DNA of 7,634 nucleotides from Candidatus Krumholzibacteriia bacterium (lineage in GTDB: Bacteria > Krumholzibacteriota > Krumholzibacteriia > LZORAL124-64-63): NCBI GenBank assembly GCA_016744275.1, contig JADGEP010000180.1:1-7634 (forward strand), in the 5' to 3' direction. Made by a program: the position numbers and the translations under genes. The stretch's first letter is position 1. Each line of letters starts with the position of its first letter. Below the pieces are notes generated by a model. The model had not been told where the DNA came from. It ran no database searches and saw only the letters and a list, made by a program, of their open reading frames with translations. Positions 1-5,305 of the stretch are shown one piece after another.

Positions 1-227
1 AATCAGCAGGATTCTTTTAGTTTTACGATGGTTGCTTCAATGCTTGAATATATTTGACAATCATTCATACTGTCATACATATGACCAAGTCATTGTAAGG
101 ACAGCCACACGCCCCACATAAAAAATGGCAGCAATTAATTCTAACACAAATTTTCAATTTCAAAGCCAATTTTCACCAAGAATTTGAACTGTTTTCCAAA
201 AAAAATTATGAATCGCTTAGCGTAGAA
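1..227. other. A+T-rich non-coding stretch
   Basis: No convincing gene is visible on either strand. The stretch is strikingly A+T-rich, with many A and T runs, compared with the G+C-rich genes that follow. This suggests acquired or decayed DNA, such as the margin of a mobile element. A perfect TTGACA hexamer lies at 54-59, with a weak TACATA at 76-81 (16-bp spacing) as a possible -10. It has no identified downstream gene, so it is only a candidate promoter. Nothing else could be assigned. Confidence 0.4.
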
Positions 228-287
228 ATTCTAAAAAGTGGACCTTTTCATGCCGTGAACATTCTTAAAAGTGGACCTTTTGTTGCC
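228..287. repeat. Two tandem copies of a ~27-bp repeat, 33-bp period (IS-end-like)
   Basis: Two copies, 228-254 and 261-287, share an identical 15-bp core AAAAGTGGACCTTTT (234-248 and 267-281). The flanks also match: ATTCT upstream and TGCC two bases downstream, giving 24 of 27 bases identical. Each core is itself an inverted repeat, AAAAG and CTTTT around TGGAC. IS21-family elements are known to carry several repeated transposase-binding sites near their termini. Assigning this pair to such an end is inference, because no transposase gene is in the window. It could instead be a pair of operators. Confidence 0.6.
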
Positions 288-319
288 TGAAAATTATTGA
301 AAATTGCGGCCATGTTCCA

Positions 320-421
320 ATGGTAGAAAAACCAGAGGAGACGGCTTTGTCCTATATGGCGTTTGTGCGTGGCCTTCAGAGCAAAGGGGCGGTTCCTCCA
401 ATGCAGATCCTCACAAAATAG
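320..421 (+). CDS. Possible 33-residue ORF, unrecognised (low support)
   Basis: An ATG at 320 opens a 33-codon frame ending in TAG at 419-421. It begins MVEKPEETAL and ends PPMQILTK. The frame is open upstream to 269, inside the second repeat copy. I do not recognise the sequence and see no convincing ribosome-binding site before the ATG. It lies between the IS-like repeats and the end of the chimeric Kbl gene, so it may be a remnant of a mobile-element protein or chance coding. It is recorded mainly so that 288-424 is not left blank; nothing else could be supported there. Confidence 0.15.
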   Translation: MVEKPEETALSYMAFVRGLQSKGAVPPMQILTK

Positions 422-424
422 ACC

Positions 425-919
425 CTAGTTGTCTTTAAGTTCTGATTTGATGAGGGCGACTGCTGTTTGAATATCTTCTTTGTTTAATTTGCCCTCCTTA
501 AAAAAGAGGACCCGATCTTCGGGATCCAAAACAATGATGGCGCTCTCTTTTTCCAGCAACGGTTCAAACACGCCACCGTTGGCGTCGAAGCAGGCGGCAT
601 ACAGAATGGTGTCTTCCATGCCCAGAAAAGCACTCATCTCGGCCTCGAGTTGCTTGTGCAACGTCGTGGTGCCGCAGATGAATCGCACCGAACTGAGACC
701 ATAACCCCACTCGTCCAGGGCGCGTTTGGCGGCAGCTGTCACCCGGGGGTCCGAAGCCAGTCCCAGATAATTGTTGGCACAGAAGTTCAGGACCTTCTTG
801 CCCGCCACGGTGATCTCGGCCCCCTGGGGGCTTTCCAAAACACGCTCTTCCTTATAAAGCCCCTGCTCCCGGATGGAATCCAACTCGGTGCGCAGAACTT
901 CGCCAAATTTCCCGTACAT
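425..919 (-). CDS. Truncated chimeric glycine C-acetyltransferase (Kbl N-terminus joined to a YtfJ-like redoxin tail)
   Basis: The 164-residue product begins as 2-amino-3-ketobutyrate CoA ligase, the PLP enzyme that cleaves 2-amino-3-oxobutyrate to glycine and acetyl-CoA in threonine breakdown. Family segments are clear: KEERV (23-27), NFCANNYLGLA (45-55), SVRFICGT (77-84), FLGMEDTILY (98-107) and CFDANGG (110-116). Kbl is normally about 400 residues. Here similarity stops near 123-129 (EKESAII), and the rest (VLDPEDRVLFFKEGKL and on) resembles the C-terminus of YtfJ-type thioredoxin-fold proteins. The PLP-binding lysine and most of the catalytic domain are missing, so KBL activity is not expected. 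The start is well supported: GGAGG at 926-930 lies 6 bp before the ATG. The gene begins 32 bp after the aldolase stop and is probably cotranscribed with it. The tail is about 40% G+C by hand count, lower than the Kbl part. It is probably a pseudogene from deletion or rearrangement; an assembly join is also possible. Confidence 0.8.
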   Translation of the reverse strand: MYGKFGEVLRTELDSIREQGLYKEERVLESPQGAEITVAGKKVLNFCANNYLGLASDPRVTAAAKRALDEWGYGLSSVRFICGTTTLHKQLEAEMSAFLGMEDTILYAACFDANGGVFEPLLEKESAIIVLDPEDRVLFFKEGKLNKEDIQTAVALIKSELKDN

Positions 920-951
920 CGTCCGCCTCCCGGCCGTTGCAAATGCTGGTG

Positions 952-1968
952 TTAGTACTTCATCGCCATCTCATCCAGGCCCACGTTGGGCACCTTGTCA
1001 GCCCAGCCGGCCTGACCAAAGGCGATCATGCGGGCCTTGACCACTTCAGCCATAGCAATGCGCGCAGGCTTCATGTAATCCCGCGGATCAAACTTGCTCG
1101 GCTGCTCGGCAAAGAGCTTGCGGATGGCGCCGGTGATGGCCAGGCGGTTGTCCGTATCGACGTTGATCTTGCGCACGCCATGCTTGATGCCCTGCTGGAT
1201 CGCTTCGACGGGCACGCCGTAGCTTTCCTTCATTTCGCCACCGTGGTTGTTGATGATCTCCAACAACTCGGCGGGCACCGAACTGGAACCGTGCATCACC
1301 AGATGGGTGTTGGGCAGCCGGCGGTGGATCTCTTCAATGAGGCTCATCTTCAAGACATCGCCCGTCGGCTTCTGGGTGAATTTGTAAGCACCGTGGCTGG
1401 TGCCGATGGCCACCGCCAGGGCGTCACAACCAGTGTCCTTCACGAACTGCTCGGCTTCATCCGGATCGGTCAGGTGCTCTGCCGCTTCGTCTTCACTGAG
1501 GCCGGCGCCGTGGCCGTCTTCGATGCCACCGAGGCAACCAATCTCCGCTTCCACCGTCACGCCCAGGGCGTGGGCCTTGGCCACCACCTGCTGAGTCACG
1601 TCCACATTATAATCGTAGGAGGCGGGCGTTTTGCCGTCGGCCTCGAGCGAGCCGTCCATCATCACCGAGGTGAAGCCTTGGTCGATGGCACTGAAGCAGG
1701 TCTCGGGACTGTTGCCGTGATCCTGGTGCATAGCGATGGGGATGTTGGGATTCAACTCGGCCGCCGCGAGCATGAGGTGGCGCAGGTAGTTGTCCTGGGA
1801 ATAGGCGCGTGCGCCGCGGCTGGCCTGCACGATGACCGGGCTGTTGGTTTCGGTGGCCGCCATCATGATGGCCTGGATCTGCTCCATGTTGTTCACATTA
1901 AAAGCGCCAACGCCGTAATCGTTTTCAGCGGCGTGGTCGAGCATGACGCGCATGGGGATCAAGGGCAT
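952..1968 (-). CDS. fba: Class II fructose-bisphosphate aldolase (CbbA-like subtype)
   Basis: This 338-residue cytoplasmic enzyme reversibly cleaves fructose 1,6-bisphosphate to dihydroxyacetone phosphate and glyceraldehyde 3-phosphate in glycolysis, gluconeogenesis or the Calvin cycle. Class II hallmarks are intact. HQDHG (81-85) carries the catalytic Asp83 and metal ligand His84. VEAEIG (139-144) carries Glu142. GTSHGAYK (189-196) supplies His192, VMHGSSS (224-230) supplies His226, and NVDTD (269-273) is the substrate-binding segment. Wording such as QASRGAR and SVMMDGSL matches the CbbA-type ('Calvin cycle') subgroup better than E. coli FbaA. Length is near the ~345-residue norm, so the gene is complete. 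AGGAG at 1975-1979 lies 6 bp before the ATG. No other Calvin-cycle gene is visible, so the subtype name should not be read as evidence of autotrophy. It leads a probable two-gene unit with the chimeric Kbl gene. The long plus-strand frame opposite it is an antisense shadow. Confidence 0.96.
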   Translation of the reverse strand: MPLIPMRVMLDHAAENDYGVGAFNVNNMEQIQAIMMAATETNSPVIVQASRGARAYSQDNYLRHLMLAAAELNPNIPIAMHQDHGNSPETCFSAIDQGFTSVMMDGSLEADGKTPASYDYNVDVTQQVVAKAHALGVTVEAEIGCLGGIEDGHGAGLSEDEAAEHLTDPDEAEQFVKDTGCDALAVAIGTSHGAYKFTQKPTGDVLKMSLIEEIHRRLPNTHLVMHGSSSVPAELLEIINNHGGEMKESYGVPVEAIQQGIKHGVRKINVDTDNRLAITGAIRKLFAEQPSKFDPRDYMKPARIAMAEVVKARMIAFGQAGWADKVPNVGLDEMAMKY

Positions 1969-2097
1969 GATATTCTCCTGAGGTTTATGGAAGGGCTGAC
2001 CGACAGGCGCTCAGCAACATTGGTCGTCAAAGTTCTCAACCAAGCTAAACCAAGCCCGGATCGGAATCAATGCCCCTTGCGGCCATTTTTTCGATTA

Positions 2098-2125
2098 TTG
2101 CGTTCCCGCCAGCGCGGTTTATCAT
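2098..2125 (+). promoter_or_regulatory. Candidate promoter of the zinc ABC transporter operon
   Basis: TTGCGT (2098-2103) and TATCAT (2120-2125) are separated by 16 bp, about 30 bp before the znuA start. The -10 matches the sigma-70 consensus at five of six positions; the -35 matches only at TTG. It lies in the ~187-bp divergent gap between fba and znuA. I looked for a Zur-type palindrome across this gap and saw none that convinced me, so zinc-dependent repression is only expected from the family. Confidence 0.3.
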
Positions 2126-2155
2126 GGAACCCACCAAACCCAAGGGGAAACGACC

Positions 2156-3049
2156 GTGATGACCAGCAAAAATCGACCGTCCCGGTCGCTGATCCGGATG
2201 GCCGCCGGACTCGCCATGTGCCTCTCTTTTTGTGGCGTTGCAGCCGCATCAGAAGGCCCGATGCCCATTTTCGTGAGCATTTTGCCCCAGGCGGCCATTG
2301 CCCAGGAGATTGGCGGAGAACTGGTGCAGGTCAGTGTATTGGTCGGTCCGGGACACTCTCCCGCGATATATGAGCCCACTCCACGGCAAATGGCGGCCCT
2401 CGCCCAGGCCAGAGTTTTCTTTTCCGCTGGGATGCCTTTTGAACGGGGACTGCTGCCTAAAATTACGGGGATGCCGTCCTGCCCCGTTTTGGCGGGCAAT
2501 CGCCCTGCCCCTGGTACCGCTTCCCACCACGGGCATGATCACGATCATGGCGATGATATCGACCCGCACACCTGGCTGGACCCGATCCAGGCTATGGCCT
2601 TGGCCGACACCATTGGCGCCCACCTTATGGATCAATTGCCCTCCCACGCCGTGGCGATTTCCGAGCGATGCGAACATCTCAAGGCGCGACTAGCGGCGTT
2701 GGACACGGAAATTGCCCAGGTTTTGGCGCCTCATACTGGCCGCGAGTTTTTCGTTTTTCATCCGGCCTATGGCCATTTCGCCCAACGATACGGATTGGTC
2801 CAGGTGGCCGTTGAAGTGGGCGGCCGTGAGCCCGGCGCCCGCCAGTTGGCGGCGGTCATTGACCGGGCCAAGGCGCGCGGCGCCCGGGTCATCGTGGTGC
2901 AGCCGCAGTTTTCTCGCCGCTCGGCCAAGACTATTGCCAGAGCCGTTGGAGCGGAAATCCTTGTGCTTGATCCGCTGGCAAAGGATTATGAGGCGAACCT
3001 GCGGCACATTGCCGCTTCGCTGGCTTCAGCCCTGGGAACCAAACCATGA
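2156..3049 (+). CDS. znuA: Periplasmic zinc/manganese-type metal-binding protein of an ABC importer (ZnuA/TroA family)
   Basis: The 297-residue protein captures a divalent metal, probably Zn2+, in the periplasm and delivers it to the adjacent permease. An N-terminal signal peptide (basic residues, hydrophobic core 13-28, A-rich cleavage region near 30-32) has no proper lipobox, so secretion as a soluble protein is likely. A His-rich loop (HHGHDHDH, 124-131) precedes DPHTWLDP (136-143, ligand His138). FHPAYGHF (201-208) supplies His202, and LDPLAKDY (271-278) supplies Asp272. The usual first His of the PHxYEP motif is replaced: PAIYEPTP has Ala70, while His67 sits three residues earlier. The start is GTG 2156 (AAGGGGA upstream, 8-bp spacing) or ATG 2159; either changes only one residue. 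The stop overlaps the ATPase start by 4 bp (ATGA), indicating translational coupling. Metal identity is not proven by sequence. Confidence 0.92.
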   Translation: MMTSKNRPSRSLIRMAAGLAMCLSFCGVAAASEGPMPIFVSILPQAAIAQEIGGELVQVSVLVGPGHSPAIYEPTPRQMAALAQARVFFSAGMPFERGLLPKITGMPSCPVLAGNRPAPGTASHHGHDHDHGDDIDPHTWLDPIQAMALADTIGAHLMDQLPSHAVAISERCEHLKARLAALDTEIAQVLAPHTGREFFVFHPAYGHFAQRYGLVQVAVEVGGREPGARQLAAVIDRAKARGARVIVVQPQFSRRSAKTIARAVGAEILVLDPLAKDYEANLRHIAASLASALGTKP

Positions 3050-3825
3050 CCACTGCTACGGCACAGGCCAAGGATCAGGCGACGATCGCCTGTCACGATC
3101 TCGCTTTCGGGTATGATAGCAAACCGCTGTTGCAGAAGGTGAACATCGCCATCCCCCAAGGCGACTTCGTTTGCGTGGTGGGCCCCAATGGCAGCGGCAA
3201 AACGACGTTGCTGAAACTGGCTCTCGGCCTGTTGCAACCGACCAGCGGCCGCATCGAAATCTTTGGCAAAGCACCGCGCCACGCCCGCGGCCGCATCGGC
3301 TACGTACCCCAACACCCACGGCTGGATCCCCTGTTCCCCGTCAGCGCCTTGGACGTGACCCTCATGGGTCGCCTGGGACGGGCGCCGTCGCTGCTGAGTT
3401 GGCGCAACCGGGACCAGGAACGGGCACGACAGGCCCTCGATGAAGTGGGCCTGGGCGATCGCATGGACCATCACTTCGCCGCCCTCAGTGGTGGCCAGAA
3501 ACAGCGGGTGCTCATTGCCCGCGCTCTGGCTGGTGACCCTGAATTGTTGTTGCTGGATGAGCCGACTGCGGGGCTGGACGCTCACGTGGAAGAAGGCTTC
3601 TACCGTCTGCTTGAAGAACTGAACAAGCGATTGACGATTGTCCTGGTATCCCACGATCTGGGTTTCGTATCCGGATTTGTTAAAAGCGTGGTCTGCGTGG
3701 GGCACGATGTGATGGTGCACCCCACCAGTGAAATCACCGGCGAGATCATTGCCGACTTGTACGGCAGCGACATGCGTCTGGTGCGCCACGACCACCGTTG
3801 CAGCGAGGAGGGCCACCAGTGCTAG
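3046..3825 (+). CDS. znuC: Zinc/manganese-type ABC importer ATPase
   Basis: The 259-residue cytoplasmic subunit powers metal import by ATP hydrolysis. All nucleotide-binding elements are present: Walker A GPNGSGKTT (46-54), Q-loop Gln89 in YVPQH, signature LSGGQ (147-151), Walker B LLLLDEP (167-173), D-loop AGLD (175-178) and switch His203 in VSHD. PLFPVSALDVTLMGR (95-109) is typical of ATPases in the metal-chelate (Mn/Zn/Fe) importer class. The C-terminus carries a short His/Cys-rich end, HDHRC then GHQC (248-259), which could bind metal. The ATG overlaps the znuA stop by 4 bp, and the TAG stop lies inside the znuB start region, so the three genes form one tightly coupled operon. Assignment as ZnuC rather than a manganese or iron homologue rests on context and family resemblance. 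Confidence 0.94.
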   Translation: MTTATAQAKDQATIACHDLAFGYDSKPLLQKVNIAIPQGDFVCVVGPNGSGKTTLLKLALGLLQPTSGRIEIFGKAPRHARGRIGYVPQHPRLDPLFPVSALDVTLMGRLGRAPSLLSWRNRDQERARQALDEVGLGDRMDHHFAALSGGQKQRVLIARALAGDPELLLLDEPTAGLDAHVEEGFYRLLEELNKRLTIVLVSHDLGFVSGFVKSVVCVGHDVMVHPTSEITGEIIADLYGSDMRLVRHDHRCSEEGHQC

Positions 3826-4667
3826 CCTTTCTCGGGACCGCCTTTTTTGATGCGGTGCGTAGTCATCACTTCATGCAGTACGCCCTGCTCGCTGGTGCAC
3901 TGGCCAGCGTTTCATGCGGCGTGGTCGGCAGCTTTGTTGTCATCCGGCGCATCAGTTATATCGCTGGCGGCATTGCCCACACGACTTTAGCTGGCCTCGG
4001 GGTGGTGCACTATCTACAAGTCGTGCACGGATTCACCGCCATTTCCCCTATGGGCGGCGCGGTCATCGCGGCGTTGTTGGCCGCCGCCATAATCGGTTGG
4101 GTGAGCCTGCATTTGAAACAGCGCGAAGACACGGTCATTGGCGCGGTGTGGGCCATGGGCATGGCCATTGGCGTGGTCTTCATCAGTTTGACGCCTGGCT
4201 ACACCACCGACTTGATGAGCTATCTGTTTGGCAACATCCTGATGGTTTCGTCCACCGACCTGTGGTTGATCGCTGGCTTGGACGTGCTGGTGCTGGTGGT
4301 CGTGGCATTGTTCCATAAGCAACTCTTGGCCGTTTGTTTTGACAGCGAATTTGCCGCCCTGCAGGGCGTTCACATCAATCGGTTTTATTTTCTGCTGTTG
4401 GGCCTGACGGCTTTGACGGTGGTGCTGCTGGTTTCGGTGGTGGGCATCATCCTGGTCATTGCCTTGCTGACATTGCCTGCGGCCATGGCCAATCTTTTTG
4501 CCCGGCGGCTGTGGCAGATGATGGCCATTGCCACTTTAGTCTGTGCGGCTTTGACGACATCTGGTTTGGCCTTGAGTTACGCGCCGGATTTGCCTGCCGG
4601 TGCGGTGACAATTTTGCTGACGGGCAGCGCGTTTTTTGCGACGGCGTTGGTAAAGCGGCGGAGATAA
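3819..4667 (+). CDS. znuB: Zinc/manganese-type ABC importer permease (ABC-3 family)
   Basis: The 282-residue inner-membrane protein forms the metal channel. It has about eight to nine hydrophobic segments (roughly 20-42, 47-66, 80-98, 106-124, 133-165, 188-226, 232-253, 259-277). The family motif SYIAGGIAHTTLAGLG lies at 46-61, and a conserved loop FDSEFAALQGV (174-184) probably contacts the ATPase. The preferred start is GTG 3819: AGGAGG at 3806-3811 sits 7 bp upstream, and the GTGCTAG sequence overlaps the znuC stop. A TTG at 3798 is in frame and would add seven residues, but it would place this ribosome-binding site inside the gene. It ends in a basic KRRR tail immediately before a hairpin terminator. 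Length is normal for the family and no defect is visible. Confidence 0.93.
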   Translation: MLAFLGTAFFDAVRSHHFMQYALLAGALASVSCGVVGSFVVIRRISYIAGGIAHTTLAGLGVVHYLQVVHGFTAISPMGGAVIAALLAAAIIGWVSLHLKQREDTVIGAVWAMGMAIGVVFISLTPGYTTDLMSYLFGNILMVSSTDLWLIAGLDVLVLVVVALFHKQLLAVCFDSEFAALQGVHINRFYFLLLGLTALTVVLLVSVVGIILVIALLTLPAAMANLFARRLWQMMAIATLVCAALTTSGLALSYAPDLPAGAVTILLTGSAFFATALVKRRR

Positions 4668-4706
4668 AAACGCACCTCTTAAAAATCAGAGGTGCGTTTG
4701 ATTTTG
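4668..4706. terminator. Bidirectional intrinsic terminator between znuB and ssrA
   Basis: A perfect 12-bp inverted repeat, AAACGCACCTCT (4668-4679) and AGAGGTGCGTTT (4688-4699), encloses an 8-base loop. On the plus strand it starts directly after the znuB stop and is followed by a T-rich GATTTT. Read on the minus strand, the right arm runs into TTTTT, a better U-tract, and lies about 40 bp past the tmRNA 3' end. It therefore probably terminates both convergent transcripts. Confidence 0.85.
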
Positions 4707-4739
4707 TATGAATCCGGATCCACAACTCATCCGAATTAT

Positions 4740-5095
4740 TGGTGGAGGCGGCGGGAATCGAACCCGCGTCCGTAACCGGTACCCCAAAAACGTCTACATG
4801 CTTAGTCGCCTGTTATTTAACCCGGGGGGAGGCCAGGCGTCATGCCGCCCCAAAGGCTAGTGCTCACTTAAATTTCGCCCCAACCCCAGAGACCTGAGTC
4901 GGAACTAGACACCGGTTACGGCGCCCCATTGACAGCTGTTCGGTGACCCCCGGCTGCCGGGACGAGCTGCCTTATTTAGGCAGCCAGTGCGAAGTTGTTT
5001 TCGTCACTTAAGTGTTTTTCCACCGTTTTACGAGCACATGGAATCTCGGCATGCGGTCCCTGGTCCCCCGACAACGTCGAAGCCAGATCGCCCCC
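4740..5095 (-). ncRNA. ssrA: Transfer-messenger RNA (tmRNA), single-piece form
   Basis: tmRNA rescues ribosomes stalled on broken mRNAs and tags the unfinished protein for proteolysis. The 5' end reads GGGGGCGATCTGGCTTCGAC, and the 3' end supplies a tRNA-like T arm (GCGGG, TTCGATT, CCCGC), then CGCCTCC, A and an encoded CCA. GGGGGCG and CGCCTCC pair across all seven positions, with one G-U, as an acceptor stem; this sets the boundaries. GCATGCCGAG near the 5' end and CATGTAGACG near the 3' end match conserved tmRNA segments. The apparent tag frame is GAC to GCC, then TAA, at 4976-5005. It encodes DENNFALAA, preceded by the non-encoded alanine carried on the RNA. The bases TTA before the resume codon keep the conserved U-A pair at -5/-4. 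Length, about 356 nt, is typical. The small minus-strand frames overlapping it are not genes. Confidence 0.96.
4976..5005 (-). other. tmRNA proteolysis-tag reading frame
   Basis: Nine codons starting at GAC (5005-5003) and ending at TAA (4978-4976) spell DENNFALAA. With the alanine delivered by the charged tmRNA, the tag would be ADENNFALAA, ending in the ALAA degron recognised by ClpXP and ClpAP. The resume codon is inferred by alignment with the E. coli sequence from memory; upstream in-frame codons are open, so the exact first residue could differ. Confidence 0.75.
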
Positions 5096-5139
5096 CTCTG
5101 AAAAAACTCTGCCCGAGGGCACAGCTGTTCAGGAGTTCG

Positions 5140-5160
5140 ATATTGAACTGAGCTCAATAT
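5140..5160. repeat. 7-bp inverted repeat upstream of ssrA (possible operator)
   Basis: ATATTGA (5140-5146) and TCAATAT (5154-5160) form a perfect inverted repeat with a 7-base spacer that includes part of GAGCTC. On the minus strand the right arm overlaps TATATT (5161-5156), a five-of-six match to a -10 box, about 60 bp before the tmRNA 5' end. No good -35 was seen. It may be an operator or promoter element for ssrA or, less likely, for the galactanase gene. The rest of 5096-5305 shows no gene. Confidence 0.3.
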
Positions 5161-5243
5161 AGCGCCCCTGGATAAAATAAGCCACCACCAAGGCAAACCG
5201 GTTGACCCGCAACACATTTCCCCATCCGCACAGCTCAATCGGG

Positions 5244-5249
5244 TATACT
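5244..5249 (+). promoter_or_regulatory. Candidate -10 element of the galactanase gene
   Basis: TATACT matches the sigma-70 -10 consensus at five of six positions and lies 56 bp before the ATG at 5306. No recognisable -35 is at the usual distance; the nearest TTGACC (5202-5207) is 36 bp away, too far. An activator-dependent promoter is possible but not shown. Confidence 0.25.
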
Positions 5250-5305
5250 TAAGGGCCACTCACTCGAGTTTCAAACTTGGGCCCCATGTCAGGAAGGAAT
5301 GCTGG

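Noticed and set aside
1..424. CRISPR array or defence locus
   Set aside because: Only two repeat copies are present with a six-base gap between units, no spacer-length intervals and no cas-like genes. An IS end or an operator pair fits better.
1969..2155. Zur-type operator in the fba-znuA gap
   Set aside because: Zinc uptake operons are often Zur-controlled, but no clear A+T-rich dyad of that type could be read here, so no operator is claimed.
937..2373. 478-codon plus-strand open frame
   Set aside because: It lies opposite the complete aldolase gene and runs into znuA. Its sequence matches no family, and its His/Gly/Val-rich composition is typical of an antisense frame of a G+C-rich gene. 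The aldolase on the other strand is unambiguous.
2986..3816. 276-codon minus-strand open frame opposite znuC
   Set aside because: It is antisense to a complete ABC ATPase with every catalytic motif. It shows no domain of its own and would overlap that gene entirely.
3798..3818. TTG at 3798 as the znuB start
   Set aside because: The AGGAGG ribosome-binding site (3806-3811) would fall inside the gene. GTG 3819 is correctly spaced from it and gives a normal family length.
5008..5259. 83-codon minus-strand frame near ssrA
   Set aside because: It overlaps the 5' part of the tmRNA, whose structure explains the sequence. No ribosome-binding site or family resemblance was seen.
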